Of a stretch of DNA of 64,000 nt, positions 57,508 through 64,000 are shown one piece after another. The notes beneath the pieces are model-generated. The model did no database searches. It was not told the origin of the DNA and worked only from the letters and a program-made list of their open reading frames with translations. Within the stretch, counting starts at the first letter, position 1, and every line of letters starts with the position of its first letter. The DNA comes from Oceanimonas sp052119705 (GTDB taxonomy: Bacteria; Pseudomonadota; Gammaproteobacteria; Enterobacterales; Aeromonadaceae), in assembly GCF_052119705.1 (NCBI RefSeq), contig NZ_JBGQOP010000010.1, positions 44,189 to 108,188 of the forward strand. The letters run 5' to 3'. A program made the position numbers and the translations under genes.

Positions 57508-58104
57508 ATGGAACATTTTATTAGTTTGTTTGTTCGTGCCATTTTCATCGAAAACATGGCATTGGCTTTCTTCCTCGGCATGTGTACCTTTTTGGCCGTA
57601 TCGAAAAAGGTAAAAACCTCTTTTGGTTTGGGCGTAGCTGTGGTCGTGGTGTTGACCTTGGCAGTACCGGTCAATAACTTGGTTTACAACTATGTGTTGA
57701 AAGACGGCGCCTTGGTTGAAGGCATTGATTTGAGCTTTTTGAACTTCATTACCTTTATCGGTGTTATTGCAGCACTGGTTCAAATACTGGAAATGTTGTT
57801 AGATAAGTTCTTCCCGGCTCTCTATAACGCCTTGGGCATCTTCTTACCCTTGATCGCCGTAAACTGCGCCATCTTCGGTGGTGTGTCCTTCATGGTGCAG
57901 CGCGATTATAACTTTGCCGAGTCCATCGTTTACGGCTTTGGCTCAGGTGTAGGCTGGATGCTGGCAATTGTATTGTTAGCCGGTATACGCGAGAAGATGA
58001 AGTATTCAGATGTGCCTGAAGGGCTGCGTGGCTTGGGGATTACCTTTATCTCAGCCGGCCTGATGGCAATTGGCTTCATGTCTTTCTCTGGCATATCCCT
58101 GTAA
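57508..58104 (+). CDS. nqrE: Na+-translocating NADH:quinone reductase subunit E
   Basis: NqrE is the inverted-topology partner of NqrD. The 198-residue protein begins MEHFISLFVRAIFIENMALAF and has FFLGMCTFLAVSKKV with one conserved cysteine and LIAVNCAIFGGVSFMVQRDY with the other. Six helices are predicted. GAAGGAG precedes the ATG two bases after nqrD. Confidence 0.97.
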   Translation: MEHFISLFVRAIFIENMALAFFLGMCTFLAVSKKVKTSFGLGVAVVVVLTLAVPVNNLVYNYVLKDGALVEGIDLSFLNFITFIGVIAALVQILEMLLDKFFPALYNALGIFLPLIAVNCAIFGGVSFMVQRDYNFAESIVYGFGSGVGWMLAIVLLAGIREKMKYSDVPEGLRGLGITFISAGLMAIGFMSFSGISL

Positions 58105-58129
58105 TCCGGTGATAGAAAAGGAATAAACG

Positions 58130-59353
58130 ATGGAAATCATTCTAGGCGTGGTCATGTTCACCGTGATCGTGCTGGTCCTAGTAAGCATTATCCTGTTTGC
58201 TAAGTCCAAGCTGGTCGCGGAAGGGGATGTGGTCATCAGCATCAACGATGATCCCGACAAGACTATTACCACGGGTGCTGGCGGTAAATTGCTGGGCGCC
58301 TTGGCCAATAACGGCATCTTCGTTTCGTCTGCCTGTGGCGGCGGCGGTACTTGTGGTCAGTGTCGAGTGCGCATCTTGGACGGCGGTGGTGAAATTCTGC
58401 CGACCGAGCTTGATCATATCTCTAAAGGCGAAGCACGCCATGGCGAGCGTTTGTCTTGTCAGGTAAACGTCAAGCAAGATATGAAAATTGAGCTGCCAGA
58501 AGAAGTATTCGGCATCAAGAAGTGGGATTGCGAAGTGTTGTCGAATGACAGCAAAGCGACCTTCATTAAAGAATTGAAGCTACAAATTCCGAACGGTGAA
58601 AGCGTACCTTTCCGTGCGGGTGGTTATATTCAAATTGAAGCGCCGCCGCATCACGTTAAGTACAAAGATTTTGATGTACCCGAAAAGTACCGTGAAGACT
58701 GGGACAAGTTTAAGATCTTCGAACTTGAGTCAAAAGTAGACGAGGAAACCATCCGCGCTTACTCCATGGCCAACTATCCGGAAGAAGCAGGCTTGATCTT
58801 GCTTAATGTGCGTATCGCCACGCCGCCACCGCGTAACTGGGATGCGCCTCCAGGCAAGATGTCTTCTTACATCTGGTCCTTGAAGCCGGGTGATAAAGCC
58901 ACTATCTCGGGTCCATTTGGTGAGTTTTTTGCCAAAGATACCAATGCAGAAATGGTGTTTGTGGGCGGTGGTGCCGGTATGGCGCCGATGCGTTCGCATA
59001 TTTTCGACCAGCTCAAGCGCTTAGACTCTAAGCGTAAGATCAGCTTCTGGTACGGTGCCCGTTCACGTCGCGAAATGTTCTATGTGGAAGATTTCGACGG
59101 CTTGGCCGCGGATCACGATAACTTCCAATGGCATGTGGCCTTAAGTGACTCCACGCCTGAAGATGAGTGGACCGGTTACACAGGCTTTATCCACAACGTG
59201 TTATATGAAAACTATCTGAAGGATCACGAAGCGCCGGAAGATTGTGAGTTCTACATGTGTGGACCACCAATAATGAACGCTGCCGTCATTAATATGCTCA
59301 AAGACTTGGGCGTAGAAGAAGACAACATTATGTTGGATGACTTTGGCGGTTAA
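58130..59353 (+). CDS. nqrF: Na+-translocating NADH:quinone reductase subunit F
   Basis: NqrF takes electrons from NADH through FAD to a 2Fe-2S centre. The 407-residue protein has an N-terminal helix (about 3-25), a ferredoxin domain with SACGGGGTCGQCRVRI and a later LSCQV cysteine, an FAD domain with RAYSMANYP, and an NADH-binding C-terminus with VGGGAGMAPMRSHIFD and MCGPPIMNAAVI. All motifs are intact. AAAAGGAA precedes the ATG. Confidence 0.97.
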   Translation: MEIILGVVMFTVIVLVLVSIILFAKSKLVAEGDVVISINDDPDKTITTGAGGKLLGALANNGIFVSSACGGGGTCGQCRVRILDGGGEILPTELDHISKGEARHGERLSCQVNVKQDMKIELPEEVFGIKKWDCEVLSNDSKATFIKELKLQIPNGESVPFRAGGYIQIEAPPHHVKYKDFDVPEKYREDWDKFKIFELESKVDEETIRAYSMANYPEEAGLILLNVRIATPPPRNWDAPPGKMSSYIWSLKPGDKATISGPFGEFFAKDTNAEMVFVGGGAGMAPMRSHIFDQLKRLDSKRKISFWYGARSRREMFYVEDFDGLAADHDNFQWHVALSDSTPEDEWTGYTGFIHNVLYENYLKDHEAPEDCEFYMCGPPIMNAAVINMLKDLGVEEDNIMLDDFGG

Positions 59354-59422
59354 AGAGGCGAGTAAGCGGCTGTATAGCACAGCCGCTTACATCCTTTGTT
59401 CAAACCAGATGATGAGATCTAA

Positions 59423-60469
59423 ATGAGCTCTTATGTAACTAAATGGCTGGCCCCAATGGGGCTGGCCTTTTTATTGGTCGCCTGTAAGCCGGCCGATACT
59501 GCAATACCCATGGCCAATGCCCAGCAACACCTCACCGGCAACACCATGGGCACCTATTATTCGATTAAAATTGTGGGTGTGGACGCCGCTCAAGCCGAGG
59601 CTTTACAAGTCCAGATTGATAAGCGGCTAGACACGGTTAATCAACAGATGTCGACCTATTTGACGGACTCTGAGCTGAGCCGCTTTAATCAGTCTGGTGA
59701 TCCCGGTCCCTTTGCCGTATCAGCGGATACCGCCAAGGTAGTGACGGCGGCGCTGCAGCTGGGCCATCAAACCGACCACGCCTTAGATGTGACTGTGGGA
59801 CCGCTGGTTAATCTCTGGGGCTTTGGTCCAGATGCACGGCCACAACAGGTGCCAACACCACAACAGCTAGACGACACTCGCGCGCACACTGGGCTGCAAC
59901 ACTTGCGTGTGGCCTATGACGTTCAGGGCCAGTATTTATACAAGGCCATTCCTGAGCTGTATGTCGACTTATCCTCGATTGCCAAAGGTTTTGGCGTGGA
60001 TGCCGTGTCTGAGTATTTAAGCGAGCAGGGCATCAGTAATCACCTAGTCGAAATTGGCGGTGAAGTGCGCCTAAGCGGCCTTAATGGCCACCACCAGCCG
60101 TGGTCCATAGCGGTTGAAAAACCAGGGGCCGGCGAGGGGTTAGTGCAGCAAGTGGTGCTGCCGGGCAATAATAGCGTGGCCACCTCGGGCGATTATCGTA
60201 ACTATTATGAGCTGGACGGGCAGCGTTTATCGCACACCATAGACCCCAAAACCGGCCATCCTATTACTCATAACTTGGCGTCCGTGACAGTAATTCACCC
60301 GTCCTGTATGATTGCAGACGGACTTGCTACGGCATTGACGGTAATGGGCACCGAGCGTGCTCTGGCCTTTGCCGAGCAGCATGAGCTGGCTGTGTATCTG
60401 CTGACCAAAACGGATGATGGCTTTAAAGTAGATATGACCCCTGCCTTTAAAAAGTATTTAAGAGGTTGA
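59423..60469 (+). CDS. apbE: FAD:protein FMN transferase
   Basis: ApbE transfers FMN from FAD to threonines of NqrB and NqrC. The 348-residue protein has a lipoprotein signal with LLVAC (lipidated Cys21), so it should act from the periplasmic face of the membrane. Family features are GTYYSIKIV, the MSTYLTDSELSRFN segment, SSIAKGFGVDAVSEYL, EIGGEVRLSG and the HTIDPKTGHP motif. Its place after nqrF fits its role in Nqr maturation. nqrM starts two bases after its stop. Confidence 0.96.
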   Translation: MSSYVTKWLAPMGLAFLLVACKPADTAIPMANAQQHLTGNTMGTYYSIKIVGVDAAQAEALQVQIDKRLDTVNQQMSTYLTDSELSRFNQSGDPGPFAVSADTAKVVTAALQLGHQTDHALDVTVGPLVNLWGFGPDARPQQVPTPQQLDDTRAHTGLQHLRVAYDVQGQYLYKAIPELYVDLSSIAKGFGVDAVSEYLSEQGISNHLVEIGGEVRLSGLNGHHQPWSIAVEKPGAGEGLVQQVVLPGNNSVATSGDYRNYYELDGQRLSHTIDPKTGHPITHNLASVTVIHPSCMIADGLATALTVMGTERALAFAEQHELAVYLLTKTDDGFKVDMTPAFKKYLRG

Positions 60470-60470
60470 T

Positions 60471-60695
60471 ATGATGTACTTTCTGATAACCTTTGCCGCA
60501 TTTGGTCTGGTCTTTTTTGCCATGGCCATAGGTTATATTTTACAGCGCAAGACCATAGCCGGTTCTTGCGGTGGCTTAGGTAGCGTCGGTATTGAAAAAG
60601 CCTGTGATTGCGATGACCCTTGTGAGAATCGCAAGAAGAAAATCGCCAAAGCAGAAGCCAAACGCCAGATGCTCGAAGAAAACCGAATTATTTAA
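60471..60695 (+). CDS. nqrM: Na+-translocating NADH:quinone reductase maturation factor NqrM
   Basis: NqrM is needed for assembly of Nqr, presumably by delivering iron to NqrD/NqrE. The 74-residue protein has one N-terminal helix (about 3-22) and the cysteine-rich SCGGLGSVGIEKACDCDDPC segment at 32-51, followed by a basic tail. The ATG directly after the apbE stop (TGATATG) follows AGAGG; a second ATG is the next codon. Confidence 0.95.
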   Translation: MMYFLITFAAFGLVFFAMAIGYILQRKTIAGSCGGLGSVGIEKACDCDDPCENRKKKIAKAEAKRQMLEENRII

Positions 60696-60774
60696 GGTCT
60701 GTGAGGCGTGAAGGGTGAGGCGAGAGGCGTAAACATACGGCGCCAGGCGCTGAACATAAATGTCGCTGTATGTA

Positions 60775-60792
60775 TGGTCGAATTTATTCGAC
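60775..60792. repeat. GGTCGAATnnATTCGACC palindrome, second copy
   Basis: GGTCGAAT and ATTCGACC flank a TT centre, an 18 bp near-perfect palindrome. It differs only at the centre from the arms at 2834-2857 and 2882-2905. A third, diverged candidate lies at 5105-5131. Confidence 0.75.
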
Positions 60793-60850
60793 CGCTTGCT
60801 GTTTAATGAGTTGATTCAATGACTTGTTTTCAATAAATAAACGCCTACAA

Positions 60851-60882
60851 AAAACGCCGCCGGCTAATCGAGGTGGTGTTTT
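60851..60882 (+). terminator. Probable terminator of the nqr operon
   Basis: AAAACGCCGCC (60851-60861) pairs with GGTGGTGTTTT (60872-60882) with two G-U pairs. It lies about 155 bp past nqrM and just before dinB. Confidence 0.6.
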
Positions 60883-60924
60883 ACTCTTCACCCTTTACAC
60901 CTCACTCCTCACCGTCTGTTAGCC

Positions 60925-61983
60925 ATGCGTAAAATCATTCATGTGGATATGGACTGCTTCTATGCGGCAGTGGAAATGCGCGCTCATCCTGAGTGGCGCG
61001 ATATTCCCATGGCGGTGGGCGGTCTGCGTGAGCGACGTGGTGTGATCACCACCTGTAATTATCCTGCCCGTAAGTTTGGTATTCACTCGGCTATGTCTAG
61101 CCATCAAGCGCTGCAACGCTGCCCGCATTTATTATTAGTGCCCGGCAACATGGCCAGCTACAAAGCCGTGTCGCTGCAAATTCGTGAAATCTTTCATCGT
61201 TACACCGACTTAGTCGAACCCTTGTCTTTAGACGAAGCCTATCTGGATGTCACCGACAGCCCTTGGTTTGCCGGCAGTGCCACCCGCATCGCCGAACACA
61301 TTCGTCATACTATTGAGCAAGAATTAGATCTCACCGCCTCCGCCGGCGTGGCGCCCAATAAGTTCTTAGCCAAAATCGCCTCCGATGAAAATAAACCTGA
61401 TGGCTTATTTGTGTTACCGCCAGAAGCGGTGGCAGATTTTGTGTATCAGCTGCCGCTGACAAAGATACCCGGCGTGGGGGCTAAAACTGCCGAAAAGCTA
61501 AATGCCCTTGGCTTAACCCATTGCCATCAACTGTTGGCTTTTGGTGAAGCCGAGCTGGTGGCTCGCTTTGGTAAATTTGGCGCTCTGCTATGGCAACGTG
61601 CCCAGGGTATTGATGAGCGGGAGGTACAACCGCACCGCATTCGAAAGTCGGTGGGCGTAGAAACCACGCTGCTGGAAGATATTCAGCAGCCAGAGCAAGG
61701 GGTAATTGTGCTGGCGGAGTTATGGCCGGAATTAGTGAAACGGCTAAACGAGCGGACTATTAAAGGCTTATGCCTGAAGCTTAAATTTAGTGATTTTACC
61801 CAGACTACCTTGTCGCGGCGTACCAGCGTGTTGGATGTGTTATTAGCAGAGCAATTGTGTGTTGAAGTGTGGCAACGGGCGCAGGGGCGAAGCGTGCGTC
61901 TAGTGGGGGTGAGTGTAGAGCTGGATCATGACACAGAAGACAATACCGACGCCGAACGTCAACAGTTAAGCTTTGATTGGTAA
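60925..61983 (+). CDS. dinB: DNA polymerase IV (Y family)
   Basis: DinB copies damaged templates with low fidelity. The 352-residue protein has the active-site motifs HVDMDCFYAAVEM and SLDEAYLDVT, the steric-gate region at its start, and a helix-hairpin-helix segment TKIPGVGAKTAEKLNALGL. The little-finger domain follows (about 235-340). A C-terminal beta-clamp motif is seen as QQLSFDW at the very end. No LexA box was recognised upstream. It follows the nqr terminator, so it is a separate unit. Confidence 0.96.
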   Translation: MRKIIHVDMDCFYAAVEMRAHPEWRDIPMAVGGLRERRGVITTCNYPARKFGIHSAMSSHQALQRCPHLLLVPGNMASYKAVSLQIREIFHRYTDLVEPLSLDEAYLDVTDSPWFAGSATRIAEHIRHTIEQELDLTASAGVAPNKFLAKIASDENKPDGLFVLPPEAVADFVYQLPLTKIPGVGAKTAEKLNALGLTHCHQLLAFGEAELVARFGKFGALLWQRAQGIDEREVQPHRIRKSVGVETTLLEDIQQPEQGVIVLAELWPELVKRLNERTIKGLCLKLKFSDFTQTTLSRRTSVLDVLLAEQLCVEVWQRAQGRSVRLVGVSVELDHDTEDNTDAERQQLSFDW

Positions 61984-62115
61984 GTTAATACATGGCTAGA
62001 AGCGTTAAGCCGTAAGCTATCAGCTAAGGAATAGAGAAAAAACAACCTCTCCCACAGAAGAATAGTGAGCAAGCTGAACATAGGGGCGAGTGTTATCGTT
62101 TAGCGCGGGTGTTAT

Positions 62116-62149
62116 TTTTTATTTACCGCTGCTTTTTATTTACCGCTGC
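62116..62149. repeat. Tandem duplication of 17 bp
   Basis: TTTTTATTTACCGCTGC occurs at 62116-62132 and again at 62133-62149. It covers the 3' end of the small exported-protein gene and moves its stop codon. Confidence 0.88.
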
Positions 62150-62299
62150 CACGCTGTTTTTTTGGGACTCAGTATCGTGCTCACAGGCGAGGGGGGTATC
62201 GACGGCACGCGGCATATTATTGGTGAGTGATGCGGCATTGGCTACGCCTAAATAACCGGCGCTCAGTGCAAGAAATAGGGCTACTGAAGTGGTTTTCAT
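62123..62299 (-). CDS. Small exported protein (58 residues), function unknown
   Basis: The frame encodes MKTTSVALFLALSAGYLGVA followed by NA and then ASLTNNMPRAV, and ends AAVNKKQR. The first 22 residues form a clear signal peptide with an ANA cleavage site, leaving about 36 residues in the periplasm or outside, with one cysteine (in PLACEHD). AAGGAGCGC precedes the ATG by four bases. I do not recognise a family. The stop codon lies in a 17 bp tandem duplication; without it the protein would end AAVNKK. Confidence 0.65.
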   Translation of the reverse strand: MKTTSVALFLALSAGYLGVANAASLTNNMPRAVDTPLACEHDTESQKNSVAAVNKKQR

Positions 62300-62519
62300 G
62301 TGCGCTCCTTTTTATATCGTTCTTTAAATGCATGAGCTTTTACCATAACATTTTATTAATGGATGAAAAACCGTTAATTACTAGTCCTTAATCTTGACGA
62401 GTCAAATGTTGGCGCTGGTTTATGCTAATTAACAAAGCCTTACGCCTTACGTTTTGCGCCGTACCAAAGTAAGTATTTGATCGATTTACATTAAGGCAAA
62501 AACTAAAGATCAAAGACTA

Positions 62520-62714
62520 TTTTTGCCACGGAAGAACACAGAAGGCACGGACGAAGTTCACGTGCGACAAGTGATCAATACTGTATATGGTAAGAGCTCC
62601 TCTCGTTCAGGTTGTGATGTTTCGCTCTTACCCATACCGTGGTCTTTTCAGATCTGATCACTATTTTGACCTGTTCTTCCGTGCCTCTCGTTACAAAGAA
62701 GTGTGGCAAAAAGG
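62520..62714. repeat. Dispersed inverted-repeat element, copy D
   Basis: Left arm TTTTTGCCACGGAAGAACAC (62520-62539) and right arm GTGTGGCAAAAA (62702-62713), with further pairing of GGCACGGA and TCCGTGCC. Interior landmarks match copy A: ACGAAGTTCACGTGCGACAA, TATGGTAAGAGC, CGCTCTTACC and AGATCTGATCACTATTTT. Confidence 0.82.
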
Positions 62715-62796
62715 TTTTGATCAGTTAGTTTTACAGATTGGTATTACAACTGCGACTAGTCGCAGAGCGTTGACCCTTCCCGCGTGGGTAGCGCAT

Positions 62797-62832
62797 AAAA
62801 AAGCCCCGAACTGTATGCAGTTCGGGGCTTTT
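62797..62832 (-). terminator. Terminator of the Asn/Ser-rich exported protein gene
   Basis: AAAAGCCCCGAACTG and CAGTTCGGGGCTTTT form a 15 bp perfect stem around TATG. On the minus strand a T run follows; the stem also has T on the plus side. It is about 107 bp past the stop codon. Confidence 0.88.
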
Positions 62833-62938
62833 AAATTCAGGGCAGAACAGCAGCTTACGCTATGTACTCTCTATATTGTTCAGAGGCCCTGTTTTGCTCT
62901 TTGCGTATAGCGTACGGCCTACAGCGTAAAGCTAGGGG

Positions 62939-63616
62939 TTATAAATTACTTTCTTCTTGCCAACCAAAGTTAGATGGTGGAGCTTGCTGCTGTTGGCCTT
63001 GGTTATTGCCCTGATTAGAATTATAGCTGTCGCTCGAACCATAATTGTCGTTTGCACCCGAGTTACCGTCGGAATGACGATTATCGTTGTAACCATTATT
63101 GCTGGATGCACTGTTACTGACGCTATGGTTGCTAACAGCATTGTTGTTTGCATTAGCCCCAGCGTTGGCTGCCCGTGACGTCTTGGAACGCTGGCTCTCG
63201 CCATAGGTGTAATTTAGGTTAGAGCCGGTGGGCTGACCATTGACCGGCGGCGCCACTTCGATATTGGACTGACGGCTGCCGTTTTGGTTATAGCTCTGCT
63301 GAGTATTACCAGCCTGATTAACGCTAGGCAGATTATTAGTCGGCTGATGGTTGCCAGATTGGTTGTTGCTAGCTTGATTACTGCTCGGCATTTCGATGGC
63401 GGGGCGATCACGGCCATCATTAAGCGCAGAGCGCACGTCGGCAGGCGATTCGGTGCGGCGATCATTTTGAATGCCAGGGGCCAGCTTTCGTGTTTCATCC
63501 AATATTTCACGTCCGAAATTAACCACACCGCTAAAAATATTGTCGGCCATGGCCGGTAACGCGAACAGTGCTAGAGCTAAACACAGCGGCGTTTTTTTAA
63601 TCCAGATGGGTGTCAT
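62939..63616 (-). CDS. Exported Asn/Ser/Gln-rich low-complexity protein
   Basis: The 225-residue precursor has a signal peptide (MTPIWIKKTPLCLALALFAL, cleavage after PAMA) and a short folded-looking part (DNIFSGVVNFGREILDETRK). The remaining 160 or so residues are very rich in Asn, Ser, Gln and Gly, with repeated units such as NQASNNQSGN and NANNNAVSNHSVSNSASSNN. The start at 63616 follows GAGG; an upstream in-frame start at 63640 is weaker. No family is recognised. Such composition suits an intrinsically disordered or aggregation-prone surface or matrix protein, which is inference only. Confidence 0.75.
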   Translation of the reverse strand: MTPIWIKKTPLCLALALFALPAMADNIFSGVVNFGREILDETRKLAPGIQNDRRTESPADVRSALNDGRDRPAIEMPSSNQASNNQSGNHQPTNNLPSVNQAGNTQQSYNQNGSRQSNIEVAPPVNGQPTGSNLNYTYGESQRSKTSRAANAGANANNNAVSNHSVSNSASSNNGYNDNRHSDGNSGANDNYGSSDSYNSNQGNNQGQQQQAPPSNFGWQEESNL

Positions 63617-63929
63617 GGCAAACCTCAATATAAGTGACAAATAATTGCTAACGCATTAGTCCAGCAGCATTAGTCCAGCAGCATCAGTTCAGCATAAGCT
63701 AAAAAGTGGCCGTTTTATACAGGCCCTCAATTTATGCGGACGCATCATGACGCAGTTAACTTATGTTCTCTAGTGCAGTGCAGTGCCGAGCATCAAGCGC
63801 CCGGCACCCAGCTAAATAAAGACCCTGTAGTGTTTCGCTATTTATCGCTGCTACGTGCTGCAACAGCATACGTGGTGTAAGTGTTTTTCTTACTCGGCGC
63901 TTGGAGTCGGGCGCTGGGCGCTTTTGGAA
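63617..63929. other. Intergenic region before the insertion sequence, with repeat modules
   Basis: Short direct repeats TAGTCCAGCAGCAT (63657 and 63668) lie just before the exported protein gene. At 63785-63815 a GCCGAGCATCAAGCGCCCGG module is mirrored at 63895-63922 by CGGCGCTTGGAGTCGGGCGC with GGGCGC. No gene was found. Confidence 0.6.
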
Positions 63930-64000
63930 TGGCCCCGAATAAGTAGACACTTCTTCAGAGTGAGGAAGTGTATGCAATACCGAACCAAGCGTAAATTTAG
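63930..64000 (+). mobile_element. Left end of a probable IS3-type insertion sequence (cut by window edge)
   Basis: TGGCCCCGAATAAGTAGACAC (63930-63950 approx.; begins TG as in IS3 elements) is a terminal-repeat-like start, followed by an inverted pair ACACTTC (63947) and GAAGTGT (63965), then a start codon with GAGGAAG before it. The reading frame begins MQYRTKRKF, like OrfA of IS3-family transposases. Only 71 bp are visible, so family assignment is tentative. Confidence 0.55.
63972..64000 (+). CDS. Partial transposase-like OrfA (N-terminus only)
   Basis: Nine and a half codons are visible: MQYRTKRKF. The basic N-terminus and the GAGGAAG ribosome binding site, partly held in the ACACTTC/GAAGTGT hairpin, fit an IS transposase whose translation is kept low. 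The rest lies beyond the window. Confidence 0.5.

Larger units (their letters stand above)
60696..60924. repeat. Repeat modules and terminator after nqrM
   Basis: GTGAGGCGTGAAGGGTGAGG (60701-60720) is mirrored by ACTCTTCACCCTTTACACC (60883-60901) and TCACTCCTCACC. Between them lie GGTCGAATTTATTCGACC (60775-60792), a second copy of the palindrome core found at 2834-2905, and a terminator-like hairpin at 60851-60882. Confidence 0.75.
62300..62938. other. Intergenic region with repeat copy D and a terminator
   Basis: The right part of the promoter region of the small exported protein gene is on the left. Repeat copy D (62520-62714) and a strong hairpin (62797-62832) fill the rest. The plus-strand frame across the element is not regarded as a gene. 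Confidence 0.55.

Noticed and set aside
62587..62910. Plus-strand frame of 107 codons
   Set aside because: It runs through repeat copy D and the terminator at 62797-62832; no ribosome binding site or protein-like pattern.
1..64000. tRNA or rRNA genes, prophage or defence islands
   Set aside because: No tRNA cloverleaf, rRNA segment, integrase, phage structural gene or restriction/toxin pair was recognised on either strand.

Overview
The window is ordinary chromosomal DNA of a gammaproteobacterium, most likely a marine or estuarine member of the Aeromonadales close to Oceanisphaera, Oceanimonas or Zobellella. That placement is inferred from protein resemblance and gene order (dusB-fis, panF-prmA, accBC-aroQ, nrdR-rib-nusB-thiL-pgpA, dxs-ispA-xseB/pomAB/thiI, bolA/nqr); no rRNA or species marker is present. 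Sodium use recurs: a Na+/pantothenate symporter (PanF), a Na+-type flagellar stator (PomAB) and a complete Na+-pumping NADH:quinone reductase (NqrA-F) with its maturation factors ApbE and NqrM.

Layout. 0.3-10 kb, all on the minus strand: fis-dusB, prmA, yhdT-panF, aroQ-accB-accC and acs. 10.5-13.5 kb, minus strand: a tight five-gene unit, TorD-like chaperone, DUF2956 protein, amidoligase-fold enzyme, class I glutamine amidotransferase and YqaA-like membrane protein; this is the least understood metabolic unit here. 13.8-18.5 kb, plus: glyA, nrdR, ribD, ribBA. 18.6-22.4 kb, plus: a siaABCD-type switch (PP2C phosphatase, kinase, phosphoprotein, diguanylate cyclase) that is expected to set c-di-GMP. 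22.4-27.1 kb: esterase, HopJ-family protein, DUF808 protein, EamA transporter (minus) and an MscS channel. 27.2-30.0 kb: ribH, nusB, thiL, pgpA, the rest of the riboflavin cluster; siaABCD and its neighbours lie between the two halves and no riboflavin synthase gene is seen.

30.3-37.3 kb, plus: a peptide/nickel-family ABC importer (fused ATPases, binding protein, two permeases), an unidentified multi-pass membrane protein and a 31-residue membrane peptide. 37.6-39.7 kb: a second-type EF-G. 39.8-42.9 kb, minus: xseB-ispA-dxs. 43.1-46.5 kb, plus: pomAB and thiI. 46.7-52.1 kb: panE (minus), yajQ (plus), then rlmG-yajG-ppiA-ampG (minus). 52.2-62 kb, plus: alkB, bolA, nqrABCDEF-apbE-nqrM, dinB. 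The last 2 kb hold two exported proteins of unknown function (minus) and the left end of a probable insertion sequence cut by the window edge.

Intergenic DNA is unusually structured. Several gaps carry concentric inverted repeats built from three recurring modules: a GTGAGGCGTGAG-like outer module, a GCGCCCAGCACCAAGCGCC-like module and an inner arm starting GCCACGGAATCCACGG. A fourth, separate palindrome (GGTCGAATnnATTCGACC) occurs near prmA/panF and after nqrM. Copies of the GC-rich module seem to have been absorbed into the 3' ends of panF and perhaps ampG. The strongest leads for something undescribed are these nested repeats and the amidoligase/amidotransferase operon.
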